Below are positions 1 to 5,237 of a stretch of DNA of 7,348 bases, one piece after another. This DNA is from Candidatus Poribacteria bacterium. Lineage in GTDB: Bacteria > Poribacteria > WGA-4E > DTYX01. The notes under the pieces are model-generated. The model searched no databases, was not told the origin of the DNA, and worked only from the letters and a program-made list of their open reading frames with translations. The position numbers and the translations under genes were made by a program. How positions within the stretch are numbered: position 1 is the first letter of the stretch; each line of letters begins with the position of its first letter. The DNA is taken from contig DTYX01000822.1 of NCBI GenBank assembly GCA_012961655.1, positions 1 through 7,348 of the forward strand, given 5' to 3'.

Positions 1-480
1 ACTTCCGCGTCGGAGATGATTTTGGACATCCCGTTGCGTCTCCCGAATCGGAGCCTCCATCAAATCTCTCACAATCTTTCGCTCTATGCGCGCAAGGGCA
101 TAGTATTTTTTCGTCTTTGGGTCGAGATAGTTGCCCACAATATTTGCTTCCGGGAGATGTTGGAGGGTGTAGCTTCGACTTTTAACTATCACCTCTTCAT
201 GGTACTCTTCGTCCTTCTCGTAGACAAACTGTTTTATCTCAGATTCAACGGTCACTTCGATGCTCCGCGCCAAATCCTCCCGCGCTTTGAGCTTTGCCTC
301 GTCCATAGTCTTCACCGGCCCGCCAACGCCGTAGTAGTATCGGGCGTCGTTTGCCTTGACGGGAATCCAAGCAGGCGACGGAGGGATAGGAACTTGCGGT
401 TCCCTTTTTCCAGCGCAACCGATGCAAAGCAAAGTTAGACATAGGCATAAAGATATGATTGTCAAACCAATACCTTTCAT
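1..480 (-). CDS. LPP20-like envelope lipoprotein (partial, 3' end beyond the window)
   Basis: The first 160 codons are visible, read from an ATG at 480-478. Residues 1-21 are a hydrophobic signal peptide (MKGIGLTIISLCLCLTLL...) ending in CIGC, so Cys22 is the probable lipidated residue. Cys at position -3 is atypical for a lipobox, with Leu at -4. After a Pro-rich stretch comes an LPP20-type pattern: YYYGVG, a helix with spaced Ala (KTMDEAKLKAREDLARSIEV), and further on KYYALARIERK. The LPP20 family groups small outer-membrane lipoproteins whose biochemical function is mostly unknown. The start lies only 11 bases after the stop of the caspase-PEGA gene, and an AAAGGA ribosome binding site sits in that gap next to the upstream TAG. 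The two are therefore almost certainly one operon, and this lipoprotein is probably the envelope partner of that protease (inference). The gene runs off the window edge, so its full length is unknown. Confidence 0.82.
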   Translation of the reverse strand, partial: MKGIGLTIISLCLCLTLLCIGCAGKREPQVPIPPSPAWIPVKANDARYYYGVGGPVKTMDEAKLKAREDLARSIEVTVESEIKQFVYEKDEEYHEEVIVKSRSYTLQHLPEANIVGNYLDPKTKKYYALARIERKIVRDLMEAPIRETQRDVQNHLRRGS

Positions 481-491
481 TTTTTTCCTTT

Positions 492-2840
492 CTATCCTTC
501 GGACGCCCGCAAGGGGTAAAGTGTGTAGTTGCTTGGCTCAAGCTCAGAAAGTGTCTTCGGAGTGACGCCAACCTTCTTGCTATCCAGATAAATATCGGCA
601 TTTGCCGGAGTGGAAAAGATTTTGACGTTGCCCTTCTGCGACAATGTGACATCAATTGAGGGAAGCATCCCATCTCTGATGCGAAGGGGTTGTGTGTAAT
701 CCCCGTATCCTTCCTTTTTCAGCGTAAGCGTGTAATCATCGGCGTCGAGGTTAACAAGCTTCTTCGGGGTAATCCCCGCCTTCGTGCCGTTAAGGTAAAT
801 ATCTGCTTCGCCTGGGTTGGAAAGAACCGTAACGCCGCCTTTCAGCCGTTTGAGCACTCCCTCCAACTGTTGCGTCTGGCCATTCATGACAACCACTGAT
901 TTGAACGAAGCGTCGCGGTATTTATCCCCTGCCATCACGCGCAGGGAATAGGTGCCCGGTTTCAACTTTTTAGGGGGAAGTGGGGTATTTCCGAGTCTTT
1001 GTTCATTCAGATAGACAGTTGCGCCTTTCGGTTCGTAGTCTACTTTCAGAGTGCCGTAGTTTGTCGGAAGTTTTATCGGGATTTCTCTTTTCTGCCCGTC
1101 CTTTATCTGAACAGTGTCTGACCAGTCGAGATGGAGTTCTTTGCGAAGCTCAAGCGTGTAGTTGCCCGATAGAACTCTATTGAGTGTAAGCGGGGTGTTA
1201 CCCTTTGATGCTCCATCGAAAATAACTTCGGCGTCGGAAGGTTCGCTTGTTATTACAAATGTCCCAAACTTTGGGCGGAACTCCACAGATTCCTCAATCG
1301 CTTTGCCATCCTCGATAATTACGGTACGGTTTTCAGGGTAGTAATATCTGTCTTTTTCGAGCTTGACTTTGTATGTTTCGCTTTTGATTTGAGAAACATT
1401 CAGCGGAGTTTGCCCACCTGTTCTGCGCGTATCTGACATATCCAGCACATCCACCGACGCGGCGGATGGCTCGCTTGTTACCTTCAATCTGCCAAATGCC
1501 GGGGAAAGGTTCGCTTCAACCCGTGTTGTCTCATTTTCTGACACAACAATAGTCTCTTTGTAGGGATGGTAAAGTTCTGAGCCGCGCACTTCAATCTCAT
1601 AAGTGCGGGAAAGCATATCCGCGTTCTGGTAAGTCGTCTCGCCTACCTTTTTTCCATCAATATAGACATCCGCCTCAACCTCTCGATTCTCAATAAGAGC
1701 CTTCACGTAAAGGATGCCTGTAGCTTGGGTTGTGGGCTCGGGCGTGGTTCTATCCAACCTTTGCAAAGATGGGGCAATAGGAATCACAGTTTGGTTATCC
1801 GAGATTATCACGCTCCCGCTATAGGGCTTGTAGCCATTCAGCGTCAGTTCAATCAGATACGTTCCAACCTGTGGGACGTTGATAATCTGAGGCGTTCTCT
1901 TCTGAGTATCCTGTCCGTTCAGGATAATCTTTGCCCCTTGCGGAGTAGTATCGATGCGAATCCCATAGGTTTGAGGGACACCCTCCGCTGGCTTTGCAAT
2001 GGCTAATATCACATCCTCCGTCAGGGATGATTCGAGATAAGGCGTTTGCACCTTTCCTTTTTGAAATCCCCACGCGCGAACCCGCTGTTCTACATAATCG
2101 CTGGCTTCTTGTAGTGTGATAACTTTGTCGCCGTTGGCGTCGCCATCTCCTGTCAGAGTGTCCAGCAGATACCGCGTAAACACGCCATGCCCTGATTCTT
2201 CGTCTTCGTAGGATGTTTGCTCTCGCCTGCTGGAAGAAAGCGTCGCTTGTCCAACAGGGGGAGCAATGGATTGTTCAAACTGACTGGACATCTCGCCTCT
2301 GCCGCCCTTTCCCTTTTCAACTCCGCCGCTATGACACGCATCAAGTATGATTACTTTTGTCTGTGCTGGAATCTGTGCGATGCGTTCCTTCCACATTGTT
2401 AAGGGAATTGCCGTATCTTTCAAGACGGTAAGTTGTGCATCTTGCGGTAGTAGATAAATTTCCTGTCCCTTTGGATATCCATGTCCAGAGAAGAAGATTA
2501 AGAGGGTATCCTCCGGGCGAGTCTGATCTTTCAAAACAGCAAGGCGCGCTAAGATATTCGCCCTTGTTGGTCTTTGCGGTGCCGTGTCGGTTAAAAGCAG
2601 GATATGGTCAGCCAAAAATGTCCCTGTTTGCTGGTCAATGAGCGCATCTCGGATAGCTGTAGCGTCGTTCACAGCAAAACGCAAGGGATTAATATCGTCT
2701 TTGCGCTCATACTGGCTGATGCCGATAATTAAAGCCCAACGCTTGTTTTTGTCTATTTCTTGTTGCGCAACGGAAACGTTGTTTCCATACGCGTAAGCAA
2801 ATAAACTTACGCAGAGTACAAAAACGCTTGTGTAACGCAT
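492..2840 (-). CDS. Exported caspase-like cysteine protease with seven C-terminal PEGA repeats
   Basis: The 782-residue protein starts at the ATG at 2840-2838, preceded by a strong GGAGGT site (2854-2849, 8-base spacing). Residues 1-25 form a signal peptide. The caspase (peptidase C14) domain covers about 33-280: RWALIIGISQY strand, catalytic His120 in FFSGHG and catalytic Cys169 in LDACHSG. An EF-hand-like loop, DANGDKVITLQE (234-245), near the end of the domain may bind calcium. PEGA repeats follow at about 292-357, 375-447, 448-523, 524-593, 594-665, 666-735 and 736-782, with recurring signatures such as SEPSDAEVIFDG, GNTPL and GxYTLxL. PEGA is a beta-rich surface-layer/envelope module. 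The seventh repeat stops after about 47 of 70 residues, ending YTLYPLRASEG. The protein probably works in the periplasm or at the cell surface, and its substrate is unknown. The lipoprotein gene below 480 is co-transcribed. Confidence 0.93.
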   Translation of the reverse strand: MRYTSVFVLCVSLFAYAYGNNVSVAQQEIDKNKRWALIIGISQYERKDDINPLRFAVNDATAIRDALIDQQTGTFLADHILLLTDTAPQRPTRANILARLAVLKDQTRPEDTLLIFFSGHGYPKGQEIYLLPQDAQLTVLKDTAIPLTMWKERIAQIPAQTKVIILDACHSGGVEKGKGGRGEMSSQFEQSIAPPVGQATLSSSRREQTSYEDEESGHGVFTRYLLDTLTGDGDANGDKVITLQEASDYVEQRVRAWGFQKGKVQTPYLESSLTEDVILAIAKPAEGVPQTYGIRIDTTPQGAKIILNGQDTQKRTPQIINVPQVGTYLIELTLNGYKPYSGSVIISDNQTVIPIAPSLQRLDRTTPEPTTQATGILYVKALIENREVEADVYIDGKKVGETTYQNADMLSRTYEIEVRGSELYHPYKETIVVSENETTRVEANLSPAFGRLKVTSEPSAASVDVLDMSDTRRTGGQTPLNVSQIKSETYKVKLEKDRYYYPENRTVIIEDGKAIEESVEFRPKFGTFVITSEPSDAEVIFDGASKGNTPLTLNRVLSGNYTLELRKELHLDWSDTVQIKDGQKREIPIKLPTNYGTLKVDYEPKGATVYLNEQRLGNTPLPPKKLKPGTYSLRVMAGDKYRDASFKSVVVMNGQTQQLEGVLKRLKGGVTVLSNPGEADIYLNGTKAGITPKKLVNLDADDYTLTLKKEGYGDYTQPLRIRDGMLPSIDVTLSQKGNVKIFSTPANADIYLDSKKVGVTPKTLSELEPSNYTLYPLRASEG

Positions 2841-2876
2841 AATGATAAACCTCCATTTTAGACAACACTATTGCAT

Positions 2877-2999
2877 TGTCACATTTATATTGACCAGTTT
2901 GCATAACAATGGAGTAGCAGGCTTCTAGCCTGCGTTTGGCGTTGTCAACGCAAGCTGAAGCTTGCTACTCCGGTTCTACCTGTCAATATTAGTGTGACA
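2877..2999. repeat. Nested palindromic MITE-like element
   Basis: Three inverted repeats lie inside one another. The outer arms are 2877-2897 (starting tgtcacatttatattgacc) and 2980-2999 (ctgtcaatattagtgtgaca), which pair imperfectly. The inner arms are 2911-2933 (ggagtagcaggcttctagcc...) and 2950-2971 (...aagcttgctactcc), matching at about 20 positions with one unpaired base. The centre, gcgttgtcaacgc (2939-2951), is a 6-base-arm palindrome. The element has no coding capacity and sits 37 bases upstream of the caspase-PEGA start codon, directly beside a lipoprotein gene remnant. It looks like a non-autonomous mobile element or REP-type palindrome. An alternative is a structured leader or attenuator for the protease operon, but no U-tract follows it. 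Copy number elsewhere in the genome cannot be judged here. Confidence 0.7.
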
Positions 3000-3002
3000 G
3001 TG

Positions 3003-3049
3003 TACTATCATAACCCCTGCTCCCCTTTGAATTCTTCGTACTTCGCCAC
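3003..3049 (-). pseudogene. C-terminal remnant matching the 3' end of the LPP20-like lipoprotein gene
   Basis: This 47-base stretch matches 4051-4097, the last codons of the intact lipoprotein gene, at about 40 of 47 positions without gaps. The minus-strand translation is VAKYEEFKGEQGL then TGA, against VEKYEEFKRQQGLR then TAG in the intact gene. A C-to-T change turned the final CGA into TGA, and the original TAG still follows. The similarity ends at the stop codon. In the other direction it ends within the codon for the shared Val, although the frame stays open upstream as RYRLTFP. The fragment is either the tail of a deleted paralogue or a duplicated target site flanking the HTH-PIN pair. 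It has no start codon or ribosome binding site of its own. Confidence 0.72.
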
Positions 3050-3083
3050 AGGGAACGTCAAGCGATAACGTGGGAAAATCGGT

Positions 3084-3118
3084 TTTTCCGTTTTCCGTCT
3101 TCTGTTTTCCGTTTTCCG
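3084..3118. repeat. Heptanucleotide tandem repeat (TTTTCCG)x5
   Basis: Five consecutive 7-base units are present: ttttccg at 3084, 3091, 3105 and 3112, with a degenerate tcttctg at 3098. The tract lies just downstream of the PIN gene stop. Its first unit also forms a small hairpin with ggaaaa at 3073-3078 (loop tcggt). Such tracts change length by slippage. No gene reads through this one, so an effect on expression is not evident. Confidence 0.75.
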
Positions 3119-3127
3119 TTTTTAATC

Positions 3128-3583
3128 CTACCTTCGTTCATAAATCTCAAGGAATTCACCGGGATTGACTATCTTGATTCCCCTGAATTCTTCTATTGCA
3201 AGCAAGTCCTTGTCCCACGAAATAATGTATTTTGCTTTTCCAGCATAAGCAGCATCCAAAAACATATCATCATTTTCATCCCGGCTCGGAACGAAGTGGA
3301 GAGGCGAAGCGGCTTTTCAGACCTTGAAGTGTGTGCCAAGGCGAACTGATGTAACTTTTGATTTGTGGGCAAACCAATTGGAAAATCCTTCAAAGGCGTG
3401 TTCTGATAAGCCTTGCTCGCTTAACACTCTCAAGTATTCTTCTACAATCTCAGCGGATACAATAAGTTGGAGATGTCCATGTTTCCATAGGTCTACAACC
3501 TTTTTTGAAGCGCCACCATACAGATGGGAAATAACGACGCTTGTGTTTATGACAACTCTCAACCTATGCTTCTTTGCTGGCAT
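3128..3583 (-). pseudogene. PIN-domain toxin-like gene, interrupted by an in-frame TGA
   Basis: The gene reads from an ATG at 3583-3581, overlapping the end of the HTH gene by 20 bases in another frame, to a TAG at 3130-3128. That is 151 codons, but codon 89 (3319-3317) is TGA in the same frame. Both halves are recognisable PIN ribonuclease: RVVINTSVVISHL at 9-21, IVEEYLRVL at 46-54, then DENDDMFLDAAYAGKAKYI (102-120) and SWDKDLL. PIN toxins cleave RNA through a cluster of Asp/Glu residues. Here the first catalytic Asp is Asn13 (AAC instead of GAC), so even read-through product would probably be inactive. Codons 89-99 look like a foreign 33-base insertion, because removing them restores KVSRDENDD, the usual PIN spacing. 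The start has only a purine-rich GAGAGAG site and probably relies on coupling with the HTH gene. Confidence 0.82.
3287..3319 (-). repeat. 33-base repeat-like insertion carrying a stop codon inside the PIN gene
   Basis: The insertion encodes TGA then KAASPLHFVP and interrupts the otherwise normal PIN sequence. On the plus strand it contains gcgaagcgg (3304-3312) directly followed by cttttcag (3313-3320). The same two blocks occur at 4735-4743 and 4749-4756, 5 bases apart, in the GC-rich intergenic repeat. The neighbouring cgaagtggagaggcgaag also resembles cgtagcggaggggcgaat at 4703-4720. This suggests a dispersed repeat that has landed in a gene. The exact ends are uncertain by a few bases. 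Confidence 0.5.
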
Positions 3584-3950
3584 TTTCTCTCTCTTTCCGC
3601 ATTTGCGAACGGACTTTTGCAATAATATTCGGAATGTCCGATTCGGTATAGCCTGCTGCATCATAACGTTGCCTAACTTCAGCAGCGGCTTCTTCAAACC
3701 GTGCTATACTTAAAGGATTATCGTCTTCGATAGGCTGGTCTCCATCTTCCTTGAAGGCGATAAACTCGTCAACACCAATTCGGAGTGCTTTGGCAATACC
3801 GTTTAATTCGTCAATCGTCATGCTCCTATCCCCACGCAATTTTCGTGATAGCGTATTGGGGTGCATATTGAGCTTGTTCGCGAGTTGCGTCATTTGTCCA
3901 TGTTTCACGTGCCCTCGCAAGAACGCAAGATTAACTTGTGCGGTTTTCAT
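3564..3950 (-). CDS. XRE-type helix-turn-helix regulator, antitoxin-like
   Basis: The 128-residue protein starts at the ATG at 3950-3948, with a strong GGAGGT site (3964-3959, 8-base spacing). Residues about 20-66 form a Cro/CI-like helix-turn-helix: TQLANKLNMHPNTLSRKLRG with the recognition helix near 31-39, then TIDELNGIAKALRIGVDEFI. Residues 80-128 are a charged helical tail (FEEAAAEVRQRYDAAGYTES...), a plausible toxin-binding arm. The gene overlaps the following PIN-domain gene by 20 bases, the classic order antitoxin then toxin, so it would be expected to bind its own promoter and neutralise the PIN ribonuclease. A palindrome overlapping its probable promoter (4003-4022) fits autoregulation. 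Because the PIN gene is broken, the regulator is now effectively a solitary antitoxin. It could have been recruited as an ordinary repressor, but no evidence here shows that. Confidence 0.87.
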   Translation of the reverse strand: MKTAQVNLAFLRGHVKHGQMTQLANKLNMHPNTLSRKLRGDRSMTIDELNGIAKALRIGVDEFIAFKEDGDQPIEDDNPLSIARFEEAAAEVRQRYDAAGYTESDIPNIIAKVRSQMRKERENASKEA

Positions 3951-3992
3951 ATCAAATCACCTCCAGAGTAATATAGCACAAAAAAGTAAAAG

Positions 3993-4022
3993 ATATAATC
4001 AATTTGTTAGAAAACTAACAAA
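3993..4022 (-). promoter_or_regulatory. Probable promoter and operator of the HTH-PIN operon
   Basis: On the minus strand TTGTTA (4021-4016) and TTATAT (3998-3993) are separated by 17 bases, reasonable -35 and -10 boxes about 40 bases before the HTH start. A perfect 8-base inverted repeat, tttgttag (4003-4010) and ctaacaaa (4015-4022) with a 4-base spacer, overlaps the -35 box. That is where a self-repressing HTH antitoxin would be expected to bind. The surrounding DNA is strongly AT-rich. Confidence 0.5.
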
Positions 4023-4050
4023 AATATACGAAATCCCCTGTGCTGGAAAA

Positions 4051-4097
4051 TACTATCGTAACCCTTGCTGCCTTTTGAACTCTTCGTACTTTTCCAC
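4051..4097. repeat. Direct repeat copy at the lipoprotein 3' end, partner of 3003-3049
   Basis: This is the intact partner of the 47-base repeat at 3003-3049, same orientation, about 85% identical and ungapped. The two copies bracket the roughly 1 kb segment holding the HTH-PIN pair. One copy supplies the real last 14 codons and stop of the lipoprotein gene. Direct repeats of a gene's 3' end around a cargo segment can arise from site-specific integration or from a partial duplication. No integrase gene is visible in the segment. Confidence 0.7.
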
Positions 4098-4589
4098 TTC
4101 TTCGGCGAGTTCTTTGAACCCTTGCGCGGCGCGGAAGCGTGTGTAGAGATGTTCCTGCGCTTTGATCTGAGCCGCGAGCACTTTATTTGCTTCTCCGATG
4201 GCCACTTCCATTAACACATAAGCGCGGTATAGCCCGCCTTCCTGTTTGACATCTTCCTTCTTAGCGCGAGACCCATACAGTGTGGTCGAAACTACTGATT
4301 TTGAGACATCGGCTGTTTGGCGAAGCAATTCGGCGTCTGTACCGCCCCCGGTTTCCTCGATAAACCGCTTGAACATCGCCGAAACTCTCGTCTCCATCTG
4401 CCTTCCAATTTCCACCCGTCCCGCGTCCTTCGCTGTGTTAAGGGCATGTTGCATATCTTTGGATGTGGCTGTTGCCCGCGCATACAGGTAATTGGGGTCA
4501 CTTGGGATGTCAAAAGGGAAATGAGGGGATTTTGAACCACACCCGAGGATCACTATGATTGAGATGGTTAGTATAATGATGCGTTTCAT
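4053..4589 (-). CDS. LPP20-like envelope lipoprotein
   Basis: The 178-residue protein starts at the ATG at 4589-4587, with an AAAGGAG site (4604-4598) 8 bases away. The signal peptide MKRIIILTISIIVILGC gives a lipobox ILGC, with Cys17 as the lipid anchor. Gly18 rather than Asp follows it, compatible with outer-membrane sorting. Residues about 34-145 have the LPP20-like pattern: NYLYARATATSKDMQHAL, an alternating helix (NTAKDAGRVEIGRQMETRV), an S/T-rich segment SVVSTTL, then YRAYVLMEVAIGEA. The tail (150-178) is a charged helix ending in VEKYEEFKRQQGLR. It resembles the N-terminal part of the lipoprotein below 480, though the two have clearly diverged. The nearest upstream coding material is a caspase-gene remnant (4846-5019) and then a full caspase-like gene, so this copy probably belonged to a protease-lipoprotein pair as well. 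Function is unknown. Confidence 0.87.
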   Translation of the reverse strand: MKRIIILTISIIVILGCGSKSPHFPFDIPSDPNYLYARATATSKDMQHALNTAKDAGRVEIGRQMETRVSAMFKRFIEETGGGTDAELLRQTADVSKSVVSTTLYGSRAKKEDVKQEGGLYRAYVLMEVAIGEANKVLAAQIKAQEHLYTRFRAAQGFKELAEEVEKYEEFKRQQGLR

Positions 4590-4643
4590 CTGAAAAGCTC
4601 CTTTCTTTTGATGTTGATTTTGATGTTCAGTAATCCATAACGT

Positions 4644-4657
4644 TGTGATAAATCACA
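4644..4657. promoter_or_regulatory. Palindrome TGTGATAAATCACA upstream of the lipoprotein gene
   Basis: Two perfect 6-base arms (TGTGAT and ATCACA) flank a 2-base centre, 55-68 bases before the lipoprotein start codon. The half-sites resemble those bound by CRP/FNR-type regulators, but the spacing (TGTGA-N4-TCACA) is shorter than the N6 of CRP. A regulator site is possible; a chance palindrome is not excluded. Confidence 0.25.
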
Positions 4658-4786
4658 GGCGGGGACAGAGCCACCGCCCCTACGATCAAAGAAAGCCCAT
4701 AGCGTAGCGGAGGGGCGAATGGAGGCGAAGCCCCGCGAAGCGGACGATCTTTTCAGGCTCAAGCCCTTCGGCTACAGGGCGTTTTA
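4657..4786. repeat. GC-rich composite intergenic repeat block
   Basis: This block is much more GC-rich than its flanks. It contains a near-palindrome of type ggcgggg...ccgcccctacg (4659-4684), serial gcgaagc/ggaggcgaag motifs (4703-4743), cttttcag (4749-4756), and a hairpin gccct-N8-agggc (4763-4780) followed by gtttt. Similar short motifs occur in the PIN-gene insertion at 3287-3320, so a dispersed repeat family is likely. The hairpin plus gtttt could act as a weak plus-strand terminator, although no plus-strand gene is seen. Confidence 0.5.
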
Positions 4787-4845
4787 AGTCACGAAAGAAA
4801 GAGTTACGTCCTTTTTTTGACTTAGCATGGATATTGATGTCCATG

Positions 4846-5019
4846 TTAATATCTCACTATTACTTTACTCTCCTGTCCAAACACATCAGGATGCTGTTCC
4901 TTGCTGTGCAGCCTCCGCGCCAAGTAGGGTACGCCTTCGGTTTCATCGGTCAGGAATTGTTTGAGTTCTGCGACTGTAATCTCGCTGTTTAATATCCTTT
5001 CTCCCTTTCTTGGTTTTGA
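4846..5019 (-). pseudogene. C-terminal remnant of another caspase-like protease gene
   Basis: The minus-strand frame open from 5019 ends at a TAA (4848-4846). Its last 45 or so codons read SEITVAELKQFL, then VPYLARRLHSKEQHPDVFGQ, then KVIVRY. This aligns with the end of the caspase-like protein encoded at 5238-7348 (TITLAEMEAYV, QARRMNREQEPMLTGQ, ALVRYE). Shared features are IT.AE, ARR, EQ.P, GQ and VRY, which is the EF-hand half and the terminal segment of that protease family. No start codon lies in the open frame, which is closed upstream by TGA (5022-5020), and the catalytic part is absent. It is therefore a relic, not a short gene. Its position before the lipoprotein gene suggests a once-complete protease-lipoprotein pair. 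Confidence 0.8.
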
Positions 5020-5067
5020 TCATCAGTACATCCAAAATCCATGATAGATGGTGTTTTTGGCATGGCA

Positions 5068-5187
5068 GGGATGGAAAGCGTCCACTACAACCACATAGTG
5101 GACGCTCTCCGTCCCGTCCTGATGGTTGCGGACAATGGTGGGACGGAGAGACGCCACTACGCTGGCGAGACGGAGAGACGCCGCTAC
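5068..5187. repeat. Cluster of four related ~20-base repeats, two forming a strong hairpin
   Basis: The unit is close to GGGACGGAGAGACGCCACTA. Copies: 5068-5087 (plus orientation, gggatggaaagcgtccacta), 5096-5115 (reverse orientation), 5142-5160 and 5169-5187 (plus orientation, 18 of 19 bases identical to each other). The first two pair as a hairpin with 18 of 20 positions matched, including a perfect 11-base core, and an 8-base loop. The cluster is non-coding and lies downstream of the caspase-like gene. A hairpin in the transcript could protect the mRNA 3' end or stop transcription, but no U-tract follows it on the minus strand. Confidence 0.75.
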
Positions 5188-5237
5188 ATTTTTCAATGTA
5201 CTGATAATTCGACGTTGAATAGTAATGAACAAGGGTG

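Larger units (their letters stand above)
4590..5237. other. Gene-free spacer with repeats and a gene relic
   Basis: This 648-base interval between the upstream caspase-like gene and the lipoprotein gene contains no convincing intact gene on either strand. It holds a GC-rich repeat block, a caspase C-terminal remnant and a cluster of roughly 20-base inverted and direct repeats, each listed separately. The interleaved palindromes catgga/tccatg (4826-4831, 4840-4845) and gatatt/aatatc (4830-4835, 4848-4853) overlap the end of the remnant. No convincing intrinsic terminator follows the caspase-like gene. Confidence 0.65.

Noticed and set aside
16..438. Plus-strand open frame of 140 codons
   Set aside because: It is antisense to the lipoprotein gene that runs off the left edge; the minus frame has a signal peptide, lipobox and ribosome binding site, while this one has none of these.
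245..673. Minus-strand open frame of 142 codons spanning the protease-lipoprotein junction
   Set aside because: It is the alternative frame of two real genes, with low-complexity basic sequence and no domain.
3317..3319. TGA as a recoded sense codon (selenocysteine or an altered genetic code)
   Set aside because: The visible genes use TGG for Trp and end at TAG or TAA, no recoding structure is evident, and the flanking extra codons do not match PIN proteins. Decay is simpler.
3193..3393. Minus-strand frame beginning MKDFPIGLPT that could suggest a frameshift in the PIN gene
   Set aside because: The two PIN halves are in the same frame, with 3317-3319 a TGA in that frame; this frame is a shadow and gives no PIN sequence.
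4644..4657. A true CRP binding site
   Set aside because: The half-sites are separated by 4 rather than 6 bases, and no CRP-family gene is visible, so only a generic palindrome is annotated at low confidence.
4686..4844. Minus-strand 52-codon frame starting MDINIHAKSKKGRN, directly after the caspase remnant
   Set aside because: It has no ribosome binding site, and its second half translates the GC-rich repeat block (RFAGLRLHSPLRYA), so it is probably open by chance.
5068..5187. CRISPR array
   Set aside because: The units are only about 20 bases, one is inverted, spacing is irregular, and no cas gene is present.
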